The position numbers were made by a program, and so were the translations under genes. Shown here piece by piece: positions 44,243-53,509 of a stretch of DNA of 64,000 nucleotides. The notes below the pieces were generated by a model. That model saw only the letters and a program-made list of their open reading frames with translations. It had not been told where the DNA came from and searched no databases. This stretch comes from Caballeronia sp. dw_276 (GTDB taxonomy: Bacteria > Pseudomonadota > Gammaproteobacteria > Burkholderiales > Burkholderiaceae): NCBI RefSeq assembly GCF_018449635.1, contig NZ_JAAVUV010000013.1, positions 151,348-215,347 on the forward strand, given 5' to 3'. Position 1 is the stretch's first letter, and each line of letters begins with the position of its first letter.

Positions 44243-44902
44243 TCAAATCTGTTTCTCTTTTCGTGCAGCGACTGCAACAGTGGTCGGCGAATCAGAAAGT
44301 GGAACGAAACGTCGTGTTTCGCCGTCAAGCGCATCGATGCGACCCATTTCGATATCGTAGACCCAGCCATGCAAATTCATGCGCCCTTGCTCAAGCGCGA
44401 GCGCCACCGATGGATGTGTGCGCAGATTCGCCAGTTGCGCGATCACGTTTTCACGTACAAGGCCGTCAAGCTTTGCGCGAGGCGTGTCGAATTGATGTGC
44501 CGCGTTGATTGCTTTTGCGGCGTCCGAGTGGCGAAGCCAATTAGCGACAGCTGGCAGATGATCCAGACACGCACAGCTTGAAATTGCACCCATCGCACCG
44601 CAGTCCGAGTGGCCGCAGATCACGATGTCTCGCACCTCAAGCACTGCGACCGCATATTCAACGGTGGCCGAGACGCCGCCGGGTTCTGGACCATAGGACG
44701 GAACGATGTTGCCGGCATTGCGGATCACGAATAGTTCGCCCGGTTCCCGTTGGGTCAGAAGCTCAGGCACGACACGGCTATCTGAGCAGGTGACAAACAG
44801 CGCTTTCGGGCTTTGCGTCGTCGCGAGTTGCCGAAAAAGTTCGATCCGTTGCGGATAGACCTCACGTTGAAATCGCAGAAAGCCGTCGATAATGTCACGC
44901 AT
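44243..44902 (-). CDS. Beta-class carbonic anhydrase
   Basis: A 219-residue enzyme with the beta-carbonic anhydrase zinc motifs: CSDSR (Cys and Asp-Arg dyad) in FVTCSDSRVVPELL, and HSDCGAM in VICGHSDCGAMGA. It converts CO2 to bicarbonate in the cytoplasm. ELFVIRNAGNIVP is the usual second block. I use ATG 44902; a GTG at 44914 would add four residues. Carbonic anhydrases are usually chromosomal, so this is probably an additional copy. Confidence 0.93.
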   Translation of the reverse strand: MRDIIDGFLRFQREVYPQRIELFRQLATTQSPKALFVTCSDSRVVPELLTQREPGELFVIRNAGNIVPSYGPEPGGVSATVEYAVAVLEVRDIVICGHSDCGAMGAISSCACLDHLPAVANWLRHSDAAKAINAAHQFDTPRAKLDGLVRENVIAQLANLRTHPSVALALEQGRMNLHGWVYDIEMGRIDALDGETRRFVPLSDSPTTVAVAARKEKQI

Positions 44903-45230
44903 GGAGTTCTTCACAGTTGAATGTCGGAGGCGGGCACCGGGGTTCAGTACGCCATTGCGCCGGTGTGACCGTTATTATCGGCGACATGGTGGGTGGGTGT
45001 CGATCGACGCCGCCTCAAAATTTTCGACCAGCGCGATGCACGTCCGGATCCCTCGGCTGGCTACCATTTGTCGGTCGCTAGCTTGAAAAAGCGGTGCAGG
45101 TTGTCTCAACGTTGGCTGCAGCTTTCAATGGTTCAGAATGGAATGCGGAACTGATAGGCGGTCAACCGCCAGTTTGATACGTTCGACACGGCAGCCCGGA
45201 TCGTTGACAATGGAGAGCTACTCCGCACAG
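44903..45230. other. Gene-free stretch before the insertion sequence
   Basis: No gene supported. The carbonic anhydrase promoter should lie in its left part; a short hairpin (GGCGGTCAACCGCC near 45158) may be a terminator. Confidence 0.3.
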
Positions 45231-45238
45231 CAAAATCA
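45231..45238. repeat. 8-bp target duplication, left copy
   Basis: CAAAATCA, repeated exactly at 46649-46656, flanks the insertion sequence. It is the expected length for ISL3-family elements. Confidence 0.85.
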
Positions 45239-46648
45239 GGCTCTTTTGAAAACTGAGTGGGTAACGCGGCTCAGCGGGCATGCGCGTTGAACGCGGCGAA
45301 GTTAAGTCTTCCGGCAATGAGGAACAAGACCGTGCCCATGGTTTCAAAGCGTGCATATCCACGAGCCTTGCGCTTTGCTGCCTGAAACAGGCCGTTGATG
45401 GCCTCGATGAAACCGTTGGTCTGACGGGTCTGGGTCCAGGCAACGATTCCATCGAAATGTCTGCGAACCAAACGCACGACATCCTTCATGGGCTCGACCT
45501 TGGAGCGCATGACGTTGGTGCACCACTGGTGCAGCATCTCGGAGACGACGTTGATTTGTTTGCGCTCGAGAATATCGCGCAATTGTTCTCGGTAAAGCCA
45601 GGCGCGCGCGGTGCGATTGGTTGTGTACTGACTGACCAACGCCTCAAGGTCAGTCAGTTGCGCGAGGTTCAGTTTGTCGGCGTCCTTGAGCAACGTCCAA
45701 CGCATGCCTTTAAGCTGAGGGTTCAGTTTCTGCTGCTGCCGACGTACCGTGTCGAGCGCCTTGGACGCGTGGGCGACGACGTGGAACTTGTCAAAGGTAA
45801 CTCGCGCTTCGGGGAGATGTTCATTGACGCCCTTGATGAAAGCCGGCGACATGTCGATGCTGACCGAGCTCACTTGCTCGGGCGAGCCGCCGTGTTCGCT
45901 TAGGTAGGTGGCCAAGCGCTCTATCGTGCTGGCATCTTTGCCTGTGGTGACGAACACGACCCGCCGCGCCTGCATGTCGGCGACCAGCGTCAGATACTCA
46001 TGACCGCGACGGTACGAGGTTTCGTCAATCGCCACCGCCGTCACACCCGACAGGTCGGCCGTCGCGAGCGCCAACTCCACATACCGCGAACAGATGGCAT
46101 GTACTCGATGCCACGACAGATTGACCGCGCGTGCAACGGCGGCGAACGGCATCTGCTGCGCGAGCATCAACACGAGCGCCTCGAACAATAATGTAAAGCC
46201 GCTGAGCTGGCCCACCCAACCTGGCTCAACCAAACGCACTGAACCATCGGGCAGGCGCACTCTGGGCACTCGCACTTCGAGGAAGCACTCGTGCTGGAAG
46301 AAATTCAGATGCCGCAGGCGCTTGATTTGCGTGTCATGCACGGGATGCTCGCCGGCAACTCCCGCATAGCCAAATCGGCTGCCTGCAACGAAGTCAACAG
46401 CGATGTTGAGCTGCCGCTGAGCAGCATCGAAGTCAACACTTCGGACATACCAAGGAGCCGTAATACCGAGGGCGGATTCGAATAATTGATTCGTCATACC
46501 AGATTGGCTTTACATGGGTGAATCCCGCATTCTGCCGCAATCACCCATGACTCATCTTACTGGATGAGCGCGCCTCAAGGGTTCGCTGCGCCGGGCTCAC
46601 GCCCGCCCTTGACCCGCCAAATCCACCAACTCCAAATTTAAAAGAGGC
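45239..46648 (-). mobile_element. ISL3-family insertion sequence, 1410 bp, intact
   Basis: The left end reads GGCTCTTTTGAAAACTG and the right end, read inward on the other strand, GCCTCTTTTAAATTTGG, giving imperfect terminal inverted repeats. Outside both ends is an identical 8-bp CAAAATCA. A single minus-strand transposase gene fills it. The exact target duplication indicates a recent insertion. The element lies about 90 bases upstream of the SDR gene that starts at 46741. Confidence 0.9.
45271..46497 (-). CDS. ISL3-family transposase
   Basis: A 408-residue DDE transposase. The motif order is RHLNFFQHECFLEVRVPRVR, then SWHRVHAICSRYVELA (helix-turn-helix-like), first Asp in VAIDETSYRRGHEY, second Asp in SIDMSPAFIKG, and Glu in TNGFIEAINGLFQAAKRKAR. 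The zinc-binding cysteines seen at the N-terminus of many ISL3 transposases are absent (RFGYAGVAGEHP), as in one proteobacterial subgroup I know. ATG 46497 lies about 150 bases from the right end. No frameshift or stop is seen, so the element should be active. Confidence 0.95.
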   Translation of the reverse strand: MTNQLFESALGITAPWYVRSVDFDAAQRQLNIAVDFVAGSRFGYAGVAGEHPVHDTQIKRLRHLNFFQHECFLEVRVPRVRLPDGSVRLVEPGWVGQLSGFTLLFEALVLMLAQQMPFAAVARAVNLSWHRVHAICSRYVELALATADLSGVTAVAIDETSYRRGHEYLTLVADMQARRVVFVTTGKDASTIERLATYLSEHGGSPEQVSSVSIDMSPAFIKGVNEHLPEARVTFDKFHVVAHASKALDTVRRQQQKLNPQLKGMRWTLLKDADKLNLAQLTDLEALVSQYTTNRTARAWLYREQLRDILERKQINVVSEMLHQWCTNVMRSKVEPMKDVVRLVRRHFDGIVAWTQTRQTNGFIEAINGLFQAAKRKARGYARFETMGTVLFLIAGRLNFAAFNAHAR

Positions 46649-46656
46649 CAAAATCA
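46649..46656. repeat. 8-bp target duplication, right copy
   Basis: CAAAATCA, identical to 45231-45238. Confidence 0.85.
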
Positions 46657-46740
46657 TCGATTAACATGTCCGGTCATCTTGCAAAGCGCTTGCATACGGC
46701 CTCTTCAAATCCCGAAAGCTCACACATTTTTTTGGTCTCC

Positions 46741-47485
46741 GTGAAAACTACGTCTCCTGTTGCTCTTGTCACTGGCTCGACTTCGGGTGTTGGTGCTGCA
46801 ATCGCGCGGCGACTCTCGAAGGACGGATTTTCAGTCGTCCTGCATTCGCGCAGTTCGGCCGCTGCTGGTCATGCGTTGGCCCGGGAACTTGGATCGGCAG
46901 CTTATGTGCAAGCCGATCTGGCCGACGATGCTGACAGAGTAAGGCTCATCCGCGAGGCGATTGCGGTATGGGGCCGACTTGACGTTCTGGTTAATAACGC
47001 AGGCATCAGTCGCGTTATCCCCCATGCGGATCTGACAAGGGCGACTCCGGACGTATGGCATGAGTTGTATGAAGTCAACGTCGTGGCGCCGTTCCGCTTA
47101 GTGACTGAAGCGCAATCCGCACTTCGTGAAGCGGCCACAAGAGGCAAGGGCGGTTGCGTCGTGAACGTTAGTTCACATGCCGGCATCCGGCCAAAAGGCG
47201 CGTCCATTCCTTATGCAGCGACGAAAGCAGCCTTAAACCACGTTACCCGTTTACTCGCTGTTTCACTTGCCCCGGATATCCGCGTGAATGCTGTCGCTCC
47301 TGGTTTGGTCGATACGCCTTTGACGGCGGACTGGACGGAAGCTCAGCAACTTTGGAAGGAACGCGCACCCATGCGCAGGGCCGCCAGTCCGGAGGATATT
47401 GCCCAAGCTGTCGCATTTTTGAGTCGCATCAGATTATCTGACGGGGGAGGTCCTGCTCTCGGACGGCGGGTTGAATCTCACCTAG
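46741..47485 (+). pseudogene. Short-chain dehydrogenase, C-terminal frameshift
   Basis: Residues 1-228 form a normal SDR: cofactor motif VTGSTSGVGAAIARRL, LVNNAGISR, catalytic Ser in VVNVSSHAG, and Tyr-Lys in PYAATKAALN. A frameshift near 47425 diverts the last part. Read in the correct frame, the usual end SDYLTGEVLLSDGGLNLT reappears to a stop at 47485. The unshifted frame runs to 47496 with an unrelated tail. The GTG at 46741 is a likely start, about 90 bases from the inserted IS. It may still fold, but the C-terminal substrate loop is lost. Confidence 0.75.
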
Positions 47486-47815
47486 TAAGCTCATGATGAC
47501 TGACTGTTTAGAGAGACCTGAAGTCCGCTCGGGGTCGTCATGCGCTGACCACATCCGGCAGTGCCCGGCCAGTAGGAGACCTTCGACACTCGTTCGAAAG
47601 ACTGTGGGCAATAGCGCCCATATTTCACGAGAAAGAACGAGCAATGTGAAGGTCGATATAAAACGGCAGAAGACTCGACTGCTTTGACCAAGAACAGTAG
47701 TGAGCCAAAGAATTAGACATCAGGACGACAATAGGAGCTTGGCTGCGATGGTACGGTTTGCTCGCCCGAAGAAAGATTGTTTTGGGCGAAGGCGAGCAGA
47801 CGTACTCGAGAGTAA
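47486..47815. other. Gene-free stretch
   Basis: No gene or repeat recognised between the convergent SDR genes. Confidence 0.3.
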
Positions 47816-48562
47816 TTAGCTGTACCGGACGAGCATTTGCAATGCTTCATCGAATTGCCCCTTTGCCTCGGCCTCGCGAAAATAGCGAACGCGTTCCACA
47901 CACACCTCGGCCGGCGTGTTCGCCGCGTGCAGCAGCGTCATGACTTCATCGGCAAATGCATCTAGCGGCATGCTGTTCGGGTCCGCCGATTGACCGGGCG
48001 AAAGTTCCGTCTGCACCTGCGGCGGAACGATCTCGATCACCTCCACTTTGCCTTTGAGGAGAGGGCGGATGGCAGCCGTGAAGGAGTGAATGGCTGCCTT
48101 GGTCGCGCTATAAGTGGGAGAGGCCGGATAGGGAACAAAGGCAAGACCGGACGACACATTGATGATCGCGGCGTCGGCCTGCGCACTGAGATGGTCGATA
48201 AAAGCGTTCGTCATGCGGATCGGACCGAGGATGTTGGTCTCTATCATCCGTTCTGCGCTGGCTATGTCGCGACGGGAGGTGACCTTCTCAGGACTGAAAA
48301 TACCGGCATTATTGACCAGTATATTGAGTTGGGGATGCTCCGCGACGACCTGCTGGACGAACGCTTCGACTTCGTTCGCTGCAGTGACGTCAAGGACGTA
48401 GGCGGCCATTCGCTCCCGACCGGCAATTGTTTCATTCAACACCTGCTGACGACGTCCAGTGATGATGACGTGGTTTCCTGCATCGTGCCATCGATGTGCC
48501 AAGGCTTGTCCGATGCCTGAGCCACCGCCCGTAACAAGAATGGTATTGCCAGCGTTCTTCAT
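47816..48562 (-). CDS. Short-chain dehydrogenase (DltE-like)
   Basis: A 248-residue NAD(P)-dependent SDR: TILVTGGGSGIGQALAHRW (cofactor), NILVNNAGIF, catalytic Ser in AIINVSSGLAF and YSATKAA. The shape (GRR after strand 2, IVPPQVQTEL near the end, no clear C-terminal DGG motif) fits the DltE-like subgroup. ATG 48562 begins at the expected N-terminus; a longer frame to 48637 has no ribosome-binding site. It is divergent from the broken LysR gene, so that regulator probably once controlled it. Confidence 0.88.
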   Translation of the reverse strand: MKNAGNTILVTGGGSGIGQALAHRWHDAGNHVIITGRRQQVLNETIAGRERMAAYVLDVTAANEVEAFVQQVVAEHPQLNILVNNAGIFSPEKVTSRRDIASAERMIETNILGPIRMTNAFIDHLSAQADAAIINVSSGLAFVPYPASPTYSATKAAIHSFTAAIRPLLKGKVEVIEIVPPQVQTELSPGQSADPNSMPLDAFADEVMTLLHAANTPAEVCVERVRYFREAEAKGQFDEALQMLVRYS

Positions 48563-48729
48563 GTCTTTCGTCCTTGGTCGTTCTGGTACGTCGATTATTA
48601 GATTAGTGCAGGAGCGCATTGCGCCGCAGAGAAACACAGAACGAGAATGCTGGCCTAGATCGTAACCAATCTGGTAGCCCCCGCACAGTTGCTAATATCG
48701 CGACACCATGTCTCAAAACTGGAACGAAG

Positions 48730-49545
48730 ATGGACCTTACTGCAGTCTCTGATTTTAATTTGGTTATCAGACACGGTGGCTTCGGCGCCGCCAGTCGCGC
48801 CAGTGCCACATCCAAAGCAACATTATCTCGACGCGTTCGCTAACTGGAAGACAGCCTTGGCGCCCGCCTCATTGAGCGTGCTACGCGACCTTTGCGTCTG
48901 ACCGAAGAAGGTGCCATGTTGCATGCGCACACCAAAGAACCATTCGGCGCAATCACCGATGCCTTGCAAGATAACAAGGGTGGACTAAACCGCCCTAGCG
49001 GCCGCCTGCGCATTAGTGCGCCACTGTTGTTTGCCAACCTGCCGCTGGGTCCGTTGGCCGCCGCATTCCTTGCAGCCTAACCCGAAGTCCTTCTCGAAGT
49101 GACCACCAGCGACAGTTTTGTCGACTTGCGGGATGGCAACGTGGATATCGTCATCCGTGCGAACCCGCGCCCCGATGACGACCTGGTGGGCCGCTGTTTC
49201 TTGCGCAACTCACTGGTGCTCGTGGCACCGCCCGATTTGCAGCGTCCAAACGATGAAGATCCGGCATTTCCCGCTGTGATGCGCACAGGGATGGTCGACG
49301 GCGATACGTGGACCATAGTTGATGCGCAAGACGGCTGCACTTATAGGTATAACCCGCGTGCGGTCCTGCGGCTGTCCTCGCCGCTGTCGATCCGCGACGC
49401 CGTCCTTGCCGGCGCTGGCGCTGGCGCTGGCGCTGCGATGGTGCCGCTTGCAATCGTCGAGGATGATGTGGTGGCCGGTCGTCTGGAGCAGTGGGGCGCG
49501 TCAACGCGGCCGCCCGTCAAAGTGTGGGTACTGCATGCGTCGTGA
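48730..49545 (+). pseudogene. LysR-family regulator with two in-frame stops
   Basis: One continuous frame of 272 codons gives DLTAVSDFNLVIRHGGFGAA, a recognition helix (TSKATLSRRVR), TAA, then LEDSLGARLIERATRPLRLT, RLRISAPLLFANLPLGPLAA, TAA, and PEVLLEVTTSDSFVDLRDGN to VKVWVLHAS. The two TAA codons (48841-48843 and 49078-49080) are the only defects; single base changes would restore sense. The rest, including effector-binding blocks, is complete. It is divergent from the SDR at 48562, the usual LysR arrangement, so it was probably that gene's regulator. Confidence 0.85.
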
Positions 49546-49916
49546 CGCTTGGCGAGCGCGAAGGTGAGCGCTTTCGTCGATTTCATCTGCAATTATTTTG
49601 CAAAACAGAAACAATTGACTGATCGTGGTCGAGCAGTGAACTAGACTGCGTATGCGTTGCGCTTCTGTCTAAAGCACGATCACCTTTCTATTTGAGTGGT
49701 GGATTACGGTGCACGTCCGCTCTCGATTGTTCCCGGTCGGATGCGGATCAAGATTCGGCTGACACACCGTCGGATCGGGATTTGACCGAAATCGGCCATG
49801 AAGGGACATTCGACACCATTCGTGAACCGTCGACAATTACCAATAACTATCGAGAGTGCGCGTGGAATGTTCGATGCCCGAGCGACGACCACCTGTCTCA
49901 CATTCTCGCGCGATTA
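49546..49916. other. Gene-free stretch
   Basis: No gene or distinctive repeat seen between the LysR relic and the AraC gene's 3' end. Confidence 0.3.
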
Positions 49917-50804
49917 TTATGCGCCCCTGAGTTCTTGCGTGGCTTTCGCAAGGTCTTTGGAGGGCGGCAGACCGAACAGGCGAGCATATTCCCGGCTGAA
50001 TTGATTCGGGCTTTGGTAGCCGACGTCGAATGCGATCGACGTCGCGTTTCCTTGGCCAGAGATCAGCTGCGAGCGCGCGTGCAACAACCGGATACGCTTC
50101 TGATACTGCAACGGGCTCAACGCCGTCACTGCCTTGAAATGGCGATGAAATGCCGAAACGCTTAATGCTGCCATCTCGGCCAACGCCTCCACTCTGATCT
50201 GTTCGGTGAAGTTGCGGCGTATCCAATTGATCGCAACGCCGATACGCGAAAGCGCCGTGTCCGGCGTTGCGATGTCTCGCAACATCCAGCCAAGCGGCCC
50301 CTGCAGCACCCGAAACAAAATCTCCCGCTCGTACACGGGAGAGAGCACCGCGATCTCGTCTGGCCGTCGCATCAGCCGGAGCATTCGAATCCACGGGTCG
50401 AGAAACTCGCCATTGACTGACGCCACCGAGAATCCCGAACCGAACAGCGTGCTGCAAACCTGCACCGGCAGGTCCCGGATAAGCGCCGCGACGATTGCGG
50501 TATCGAGAGTCAGGCTGACTGCAAGATAAGGTTCGCCTGTCGCGGCCGGATGGACGGATCCGACCGCCGGGAGATCCACAGACATGACGAAATAGGTTGC
50601 CGGGTCATAGTGAAAGGTCCGGTCGCCGACCGTCATGGTTTTTGAACCCGTCAGGATCAGGTTGACCATTGGATCGTAGACGGCGGCGAGCCGGTGCTCG
50701 GGGATCTCACCCTGGACCATGGCGACACGTGGGATGCCCGTTTCAGTACGCTTGTTTTCGGCGCTGGAGGCCAGTGCTCTCAGTTCTTGCAGTTGCTGTT
50801 CCAT
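49917..50804 (-). CDS. AraC-family transcriptional regulator
   Basis: A 295-residue regulator. Residues 1-180 form an AraC-type effector domain (YDPMVNLILTGSKTMTVGDR; DPATYFVMSVDLPAVG). The C-terminal 100 residues are the two-helix-turn-helix DNA-binding domain: VEALAEMAALSVSAFHRHFK, then LSPLQYQKRIRLLHAR, and AFDVGYQSPNQFSREYARLF. The gene is divergent from the SDR operon, with 133 bases between the two starts, so it very probably activates that operon when it binds an unknown effector. Confidence 0.93.
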   Translation of the reverse strand: MEQQLQELRALASSAENKRTETGIPRVAMVQGEIPEHRLAAVYDPMVNLILTGSKTMTVGDRTFHYDPATYFVMSVDLPAVGSVHPAATGEPYLAVSLTLDTAIVAALIRDLPVQVCSTLFGSGFSVASVNGEFLDPWIRMLRLMRRPDEIAVLSPVYEREILFRVLQGPLGWMLRDIATPDTALSRIGVAINWIRRNFTEQIRVEALAEMAALSVSAFHRHFKAVTALSPLQYQKRIRLLHARSQLISGQGNATSIAFDVGYQSPNQFSREYARLFGLPPSKDLAKATQELRGA

Positions 50805-50937
50805 GAACCAACCCTAACAGAGGTCATGTCACCGTGCATGCGAAAAGCACAAATAGGCAAGGTTCGAGGAGGTTCGGGTGAGTGCAAGGTAGTCAACGGT
50901 CGTAGTCTCTCCTCATACCAGACACGAGGAGAAACGC

Positions 50938-51681
50938 ATGAAAATCGTCATCGTGACCGGAAGCAGTCGCGGCCTTGGAGCCAGCACCGCCCTCGAGTGC
51001 GCCAAGCGCGGCATAGGCGTGGTCGTCACCTACAACAGGAATCCGGAAAAGGCCGACGACGTGGTGAAGGCCATCGCCGGGATTGGCGGGAAAGCGGTCG
51101 CTTTGAAGCTCGACGTTGGCAACAGCCGCTCGTTTTCCGAGTTCCGAGAAGCGGTTTCTGCTCAGCTCAAGGCTCTGTGGGATAGGGAGACATTCGACTT
51201 CCTTGTCAACAACGCCGGGTATGGGCTCTATGCCCCAATCTCCGATGTAACCGAAGAGCAGTTCGACGGCCTGTTCAACGTTCATCTCAAGGGGCCGTTC
51301 TTCCTGACTCAGGCGCTCCTGCCGCTCATCGAAAGCGGCGGCCATATCATCAACGTCACCAGCGCAACCAGTCGCGTCGCGACCGCGGGCGTCGCACCGT
51401 ACGCCGCCTTCAAGGGCGGCTTGCAGGTTCTGACGCGCTACATGGCCAAGGAATTTGCCGAGCGCCGGATCAGGGCAAACTCGATCGCGCCCGGCGCGAT
51501 CCGCACAGAGTTGGGCGGTGGACTGAACGTTGAATTCGAGGCCATGCTTGGCGGGCAGACAGCGCTCGGCCGGGTCGGTGAACCGGAAGAGGTCGGTGGC
51601 GTCATCGCCAGCCTGCTGTCCGAAGAGAACCGCTGGATCAACGCCCAGAACATCGAAGTGGCGGGCGGCTACGTCATCTGA
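50938..51681 (+). CDS. Short-chain dehydrogenase (first gene of the AraC-controlled operon)
   Basis: A 247-residue SDR: VTGSSRGLGASTALECAKRG (cofactor), FLVNNAGYG, Ser in IINVTSATSRVA, and YAAFKGGLQ in place of the usual YxxxK (Tyr and Lys present, YAAFK). The end AGGYVI is normal. It reduces or oxidises an unknown hydroxyl or keto substrate with NAD(P). ATG 50938 follows AGGAGAAACGC. It is the first of five closely spaced plus-strand genes (up to 53980), divergent from an AraC regulator. Confidence 0.93.
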   Translation: MKIVIVTGSSRGLGASTALECAKRGIGVVVTYNRNPEKADDVVKAIAGIGGKAVALKLDVGNSRSFSEFREAVSAQLKALWDRETFDFLVNNAGYGLYAPISDVTEEQFDGLFNVHLKGPFFLTQALLPLIESGGHIINVTSATSRVATAGVAPYAAFKGGLQVLTRYMAKEFAERRIRANSIAPGAIRTELGGGLNVEFEAMLGGQTALGRVGEPEEVGGVIASLLSEENRWINAQNIEVAGGYVI

Positions 51682-51698
51682 ATCGGGGAGAGATCACC

Positions 51699-52094
51699 AT
51701 GCTCGACCACGTCTTCCTATCCGTCAGTGATATCGATCGTTCGATCGCTTTCTACGAAGCCGCGCTCGCACCGCTCGGCATTGCCCACGCGGTCGACTAC
51801 GACGGCAGGCAAGGTTCCGCCGGCCATCCCGATCTCAAGGGTTTCGGCGCGAATGGCCGCGTGTTCTTCTGGCTGCGCGAAGGATCGGTCGAAGGCGGCG
51901 CCGCCCACGTCGGCTTCATCGCCCGCAGCAAGCGTGAAGTTAATGAGGCCTTCGAGGCAGCAATGTTGGCAGGCGCCACTGAAATCCACCCGCCGGGGCC
52001 ACAGCTTCACTATGACCCCCGCTACTACGCGGCCCAGGTTCGTGATCCCGACGGCTACAGCGTCGAATTCGTCTACAAGGAATGGCAGCACTGA
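51699..52094 (+). CDS. VOC (glyoxalase/bleomycin-resistance) family protein
   Basis: A 131-residue protein beginning MLDHVFLSVSDIDRSIAFYE, the classic vicinal-oxygen-chelate opening with the metal-ligand His at residue 4. RDPDGYSVEFVYKEW at the C-terminus supplies the second half, including a Glu ligand. VOC proteins act as isomerases, dioxygenases or glyoxalases. It lies 17 bp after the SDR and ends one base before the saccharopine-dehydrogenase-like gene. Confidence 0.9.
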   Translation: MLDHVFLSVSDIDRSIAFYEAALAPLGIAHAVDYDGRQGSAGHPDLKGFGANGRVFFWLREGSVEGGAAHVGFIARSKREVNEAFEAAMLAGATEIHPPGPQLHYDPRYYAAQVRDPDGYSVEFVYKEWQH

Positions 52095-52095
52095 T

Positions 52096-53079
52096 ATGAA
52101 GAAGCTCATGATTTACGGCGCGCCCGGATACACCGGCCGCATGGTGGCGGAACACGCCTTGGCAGCAGGCATGCCCCTTATCCTCGCAGGAAGGAATGAG
52201 GCGAAGCTCATAACGCTCGCGGCAAGCCTCGGTGTGGAGCATCGGGTCTTCGCGCTCGAAGACGCCGCTGTGATTGATCGATCACTGGGTGATGTCGGCG
52301 TCCTCCTCAACTGCGCGGGTCCCTTCGCCAAGACCGCCAATGTGCTCATGAGAGCCTGCATCCGAAACGGCGTCCACTATCTTGACGTCGCCGCGGAACT
52401 TGACGGCTACCGTCTGGCCGAATTGCTCCACGTCGAGGCCGAGGCTGCTGGTGTCATGCTTCTGCCCGGCAGCGGGGGAAGTGTCGCGATGCTCGGCTGC
52501 CTTGCTGGACACGCTGTTGCGAGAACGGAGAATCCCTCGAGCATCGGGGTGGCCATGCATGTTTCGGGCGGTCTGTCCCGAGGCTCGGCCGTCAGCGCCA
52601 TGGGAAGCGTCACCGCTGAAACTCTGGCGCGCGCCAACGGGAAGCTCGTCGCGCGTTCTGCCGGAGCCATCCGGCAACTCGACTTCGGCAGCGGCATCGT
52701 TGACTGCTTTCAGGTGACGCTTCCCGATCTCATCACGATCTGGCGGTCGACGAACGTTCCAGACATCGAAACCTTCGTCCATGTGACGGGCGACGGATTT
52801 CCGCGAGGTGATCTCTCGGCGCTTCCAGACGGACCGAGCGAGCAGGAACGGTTGGCTAATCGGTATCAAGCCGTCGTCGAGGTCACCGATTCCGACGGCG
52901 AGGTCATCCGATCGGTTCTCGATACGGTCAACGGCTACACGTTCACTGCGATCGCTGCCGCCGAAGCGGGCCGGCGCGTGCTGGCTGGGGAGGCGCGCGG
53001 GGGTTTTCAGACCCCTGCGATGCTTCTCGGCAACGGCTTTGCCGAGACCATCGCGGACACCACGATCATCGACGTATAG
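52096..53079 (+). CDS. Saccharopine dehydrogenase-like NAD(P)-binding protein
   Basis: A 327-residue Rossmann-fold oxidoreductase. It opens MKKLMIYGAPGYTGRMVAEH (GAPGYTG dinucleotide loop), continues with LAGRNEAKL and GVLLNCAGPFAKTANVLMRA, and has a C-terminal substrate domain with HVSGGLSRGSAVSAMGS. The family includes saccharopine dehydrogenases and trans-acting enoyl reductases; the substrate is not evident. ATG 52096 starts just after the VOC stop; the frame open further upstream overlaps that gene and is not used. Confidence 0.85.
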   Translation: MKKLMIYGAPGYTGRMVAEHALAAGMPLILAGRNEAKLITLAASLGVEHRVFALEDAAVIDRSLGDVGVLLNCAGPFAKTANVLMRACIRNGVHYLDVAAELDGYRLAELLHVEAEAAGVMLLPGSGGSVAMLGCLAGHAVARTENPSSIGVAMHVSGGLSRGSAVSAMGSVTAETLARANGKLVARSAGAIRQLDFGSGIVDCFQVTLPDLITIWRSTNVPDIETFVHVTGDGFPRGDLSALPDGPSEQERLANRYQAVVEVTDSDGEVIRSVLDTVNGYTFTAIAAAEAGRRVLAGEARGGFQTPAMLLGNGFAETIADTTIIDV

Positions 53080-53089
53080 GGAGCTGTCC

Positions 53090-53416
53090 ATGCAGAGACT
53101 CGTCGATACATTCATCCAGGCCGCCAATGCCTTCGACGTCGAGGGCGTGTTGGCTCTCTTTGCCTCCGATGCAGTCATCGACGACGTCTCGGTGGGCAAT
53201 GCCTTTGTCGGCACCGAAGGTGTTCGGCTTTATCTACAGCAGTTCTTTGTTGGTTATAAAACCGCTAGCAAGCTTTTGTCGCTTGAGCAACTTGATAACT
53301 TCAACGCTGCCGTCCGCGTCGATTTTACGGGCGACTTTGGCCACGAAATAGGGACTCTCAAGCTCACGATCGACTCCGACGGTCTTATCAAGCGCATTGA
53401 CGCAGATCTCGAATAA
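53090..53416 (+). CDS. SnoaL-like (NTF2-fold) protein 1
   Basis: A 108-residue protein of the SnoaL/NTF2 fold: MQRLVDTFIQAANAFDVEGV, then ALFASDAVIDDVSVGNAFVG and a barrel of strands ending RIDADLE. Such proteins act as cyclases, isomerases or small-molecule binders. GGGAG lies seven bases before ATG 53090. It is the fourth gene of the operon. Confidence 0.85.
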   Translation: MQRLVDTFIQAANAFDVEGVLALFASDAVIDDVSVGNAFVGTEGVRLYLQQFFVGYKTASKLLSLEQLDNFNAAVRVDFTGDFGHEIGTLKLTIDSDGLIKRIDADLE

Positions 53417-53509
53417 GCATCAAAGAGCAAGACAATTGGCGTCCGCACGGACGCCGACGCCGGGAACGGCTTCACGTCGCAAGCCTCCGGAACAGCAAGG
53501 ACAACTCTC

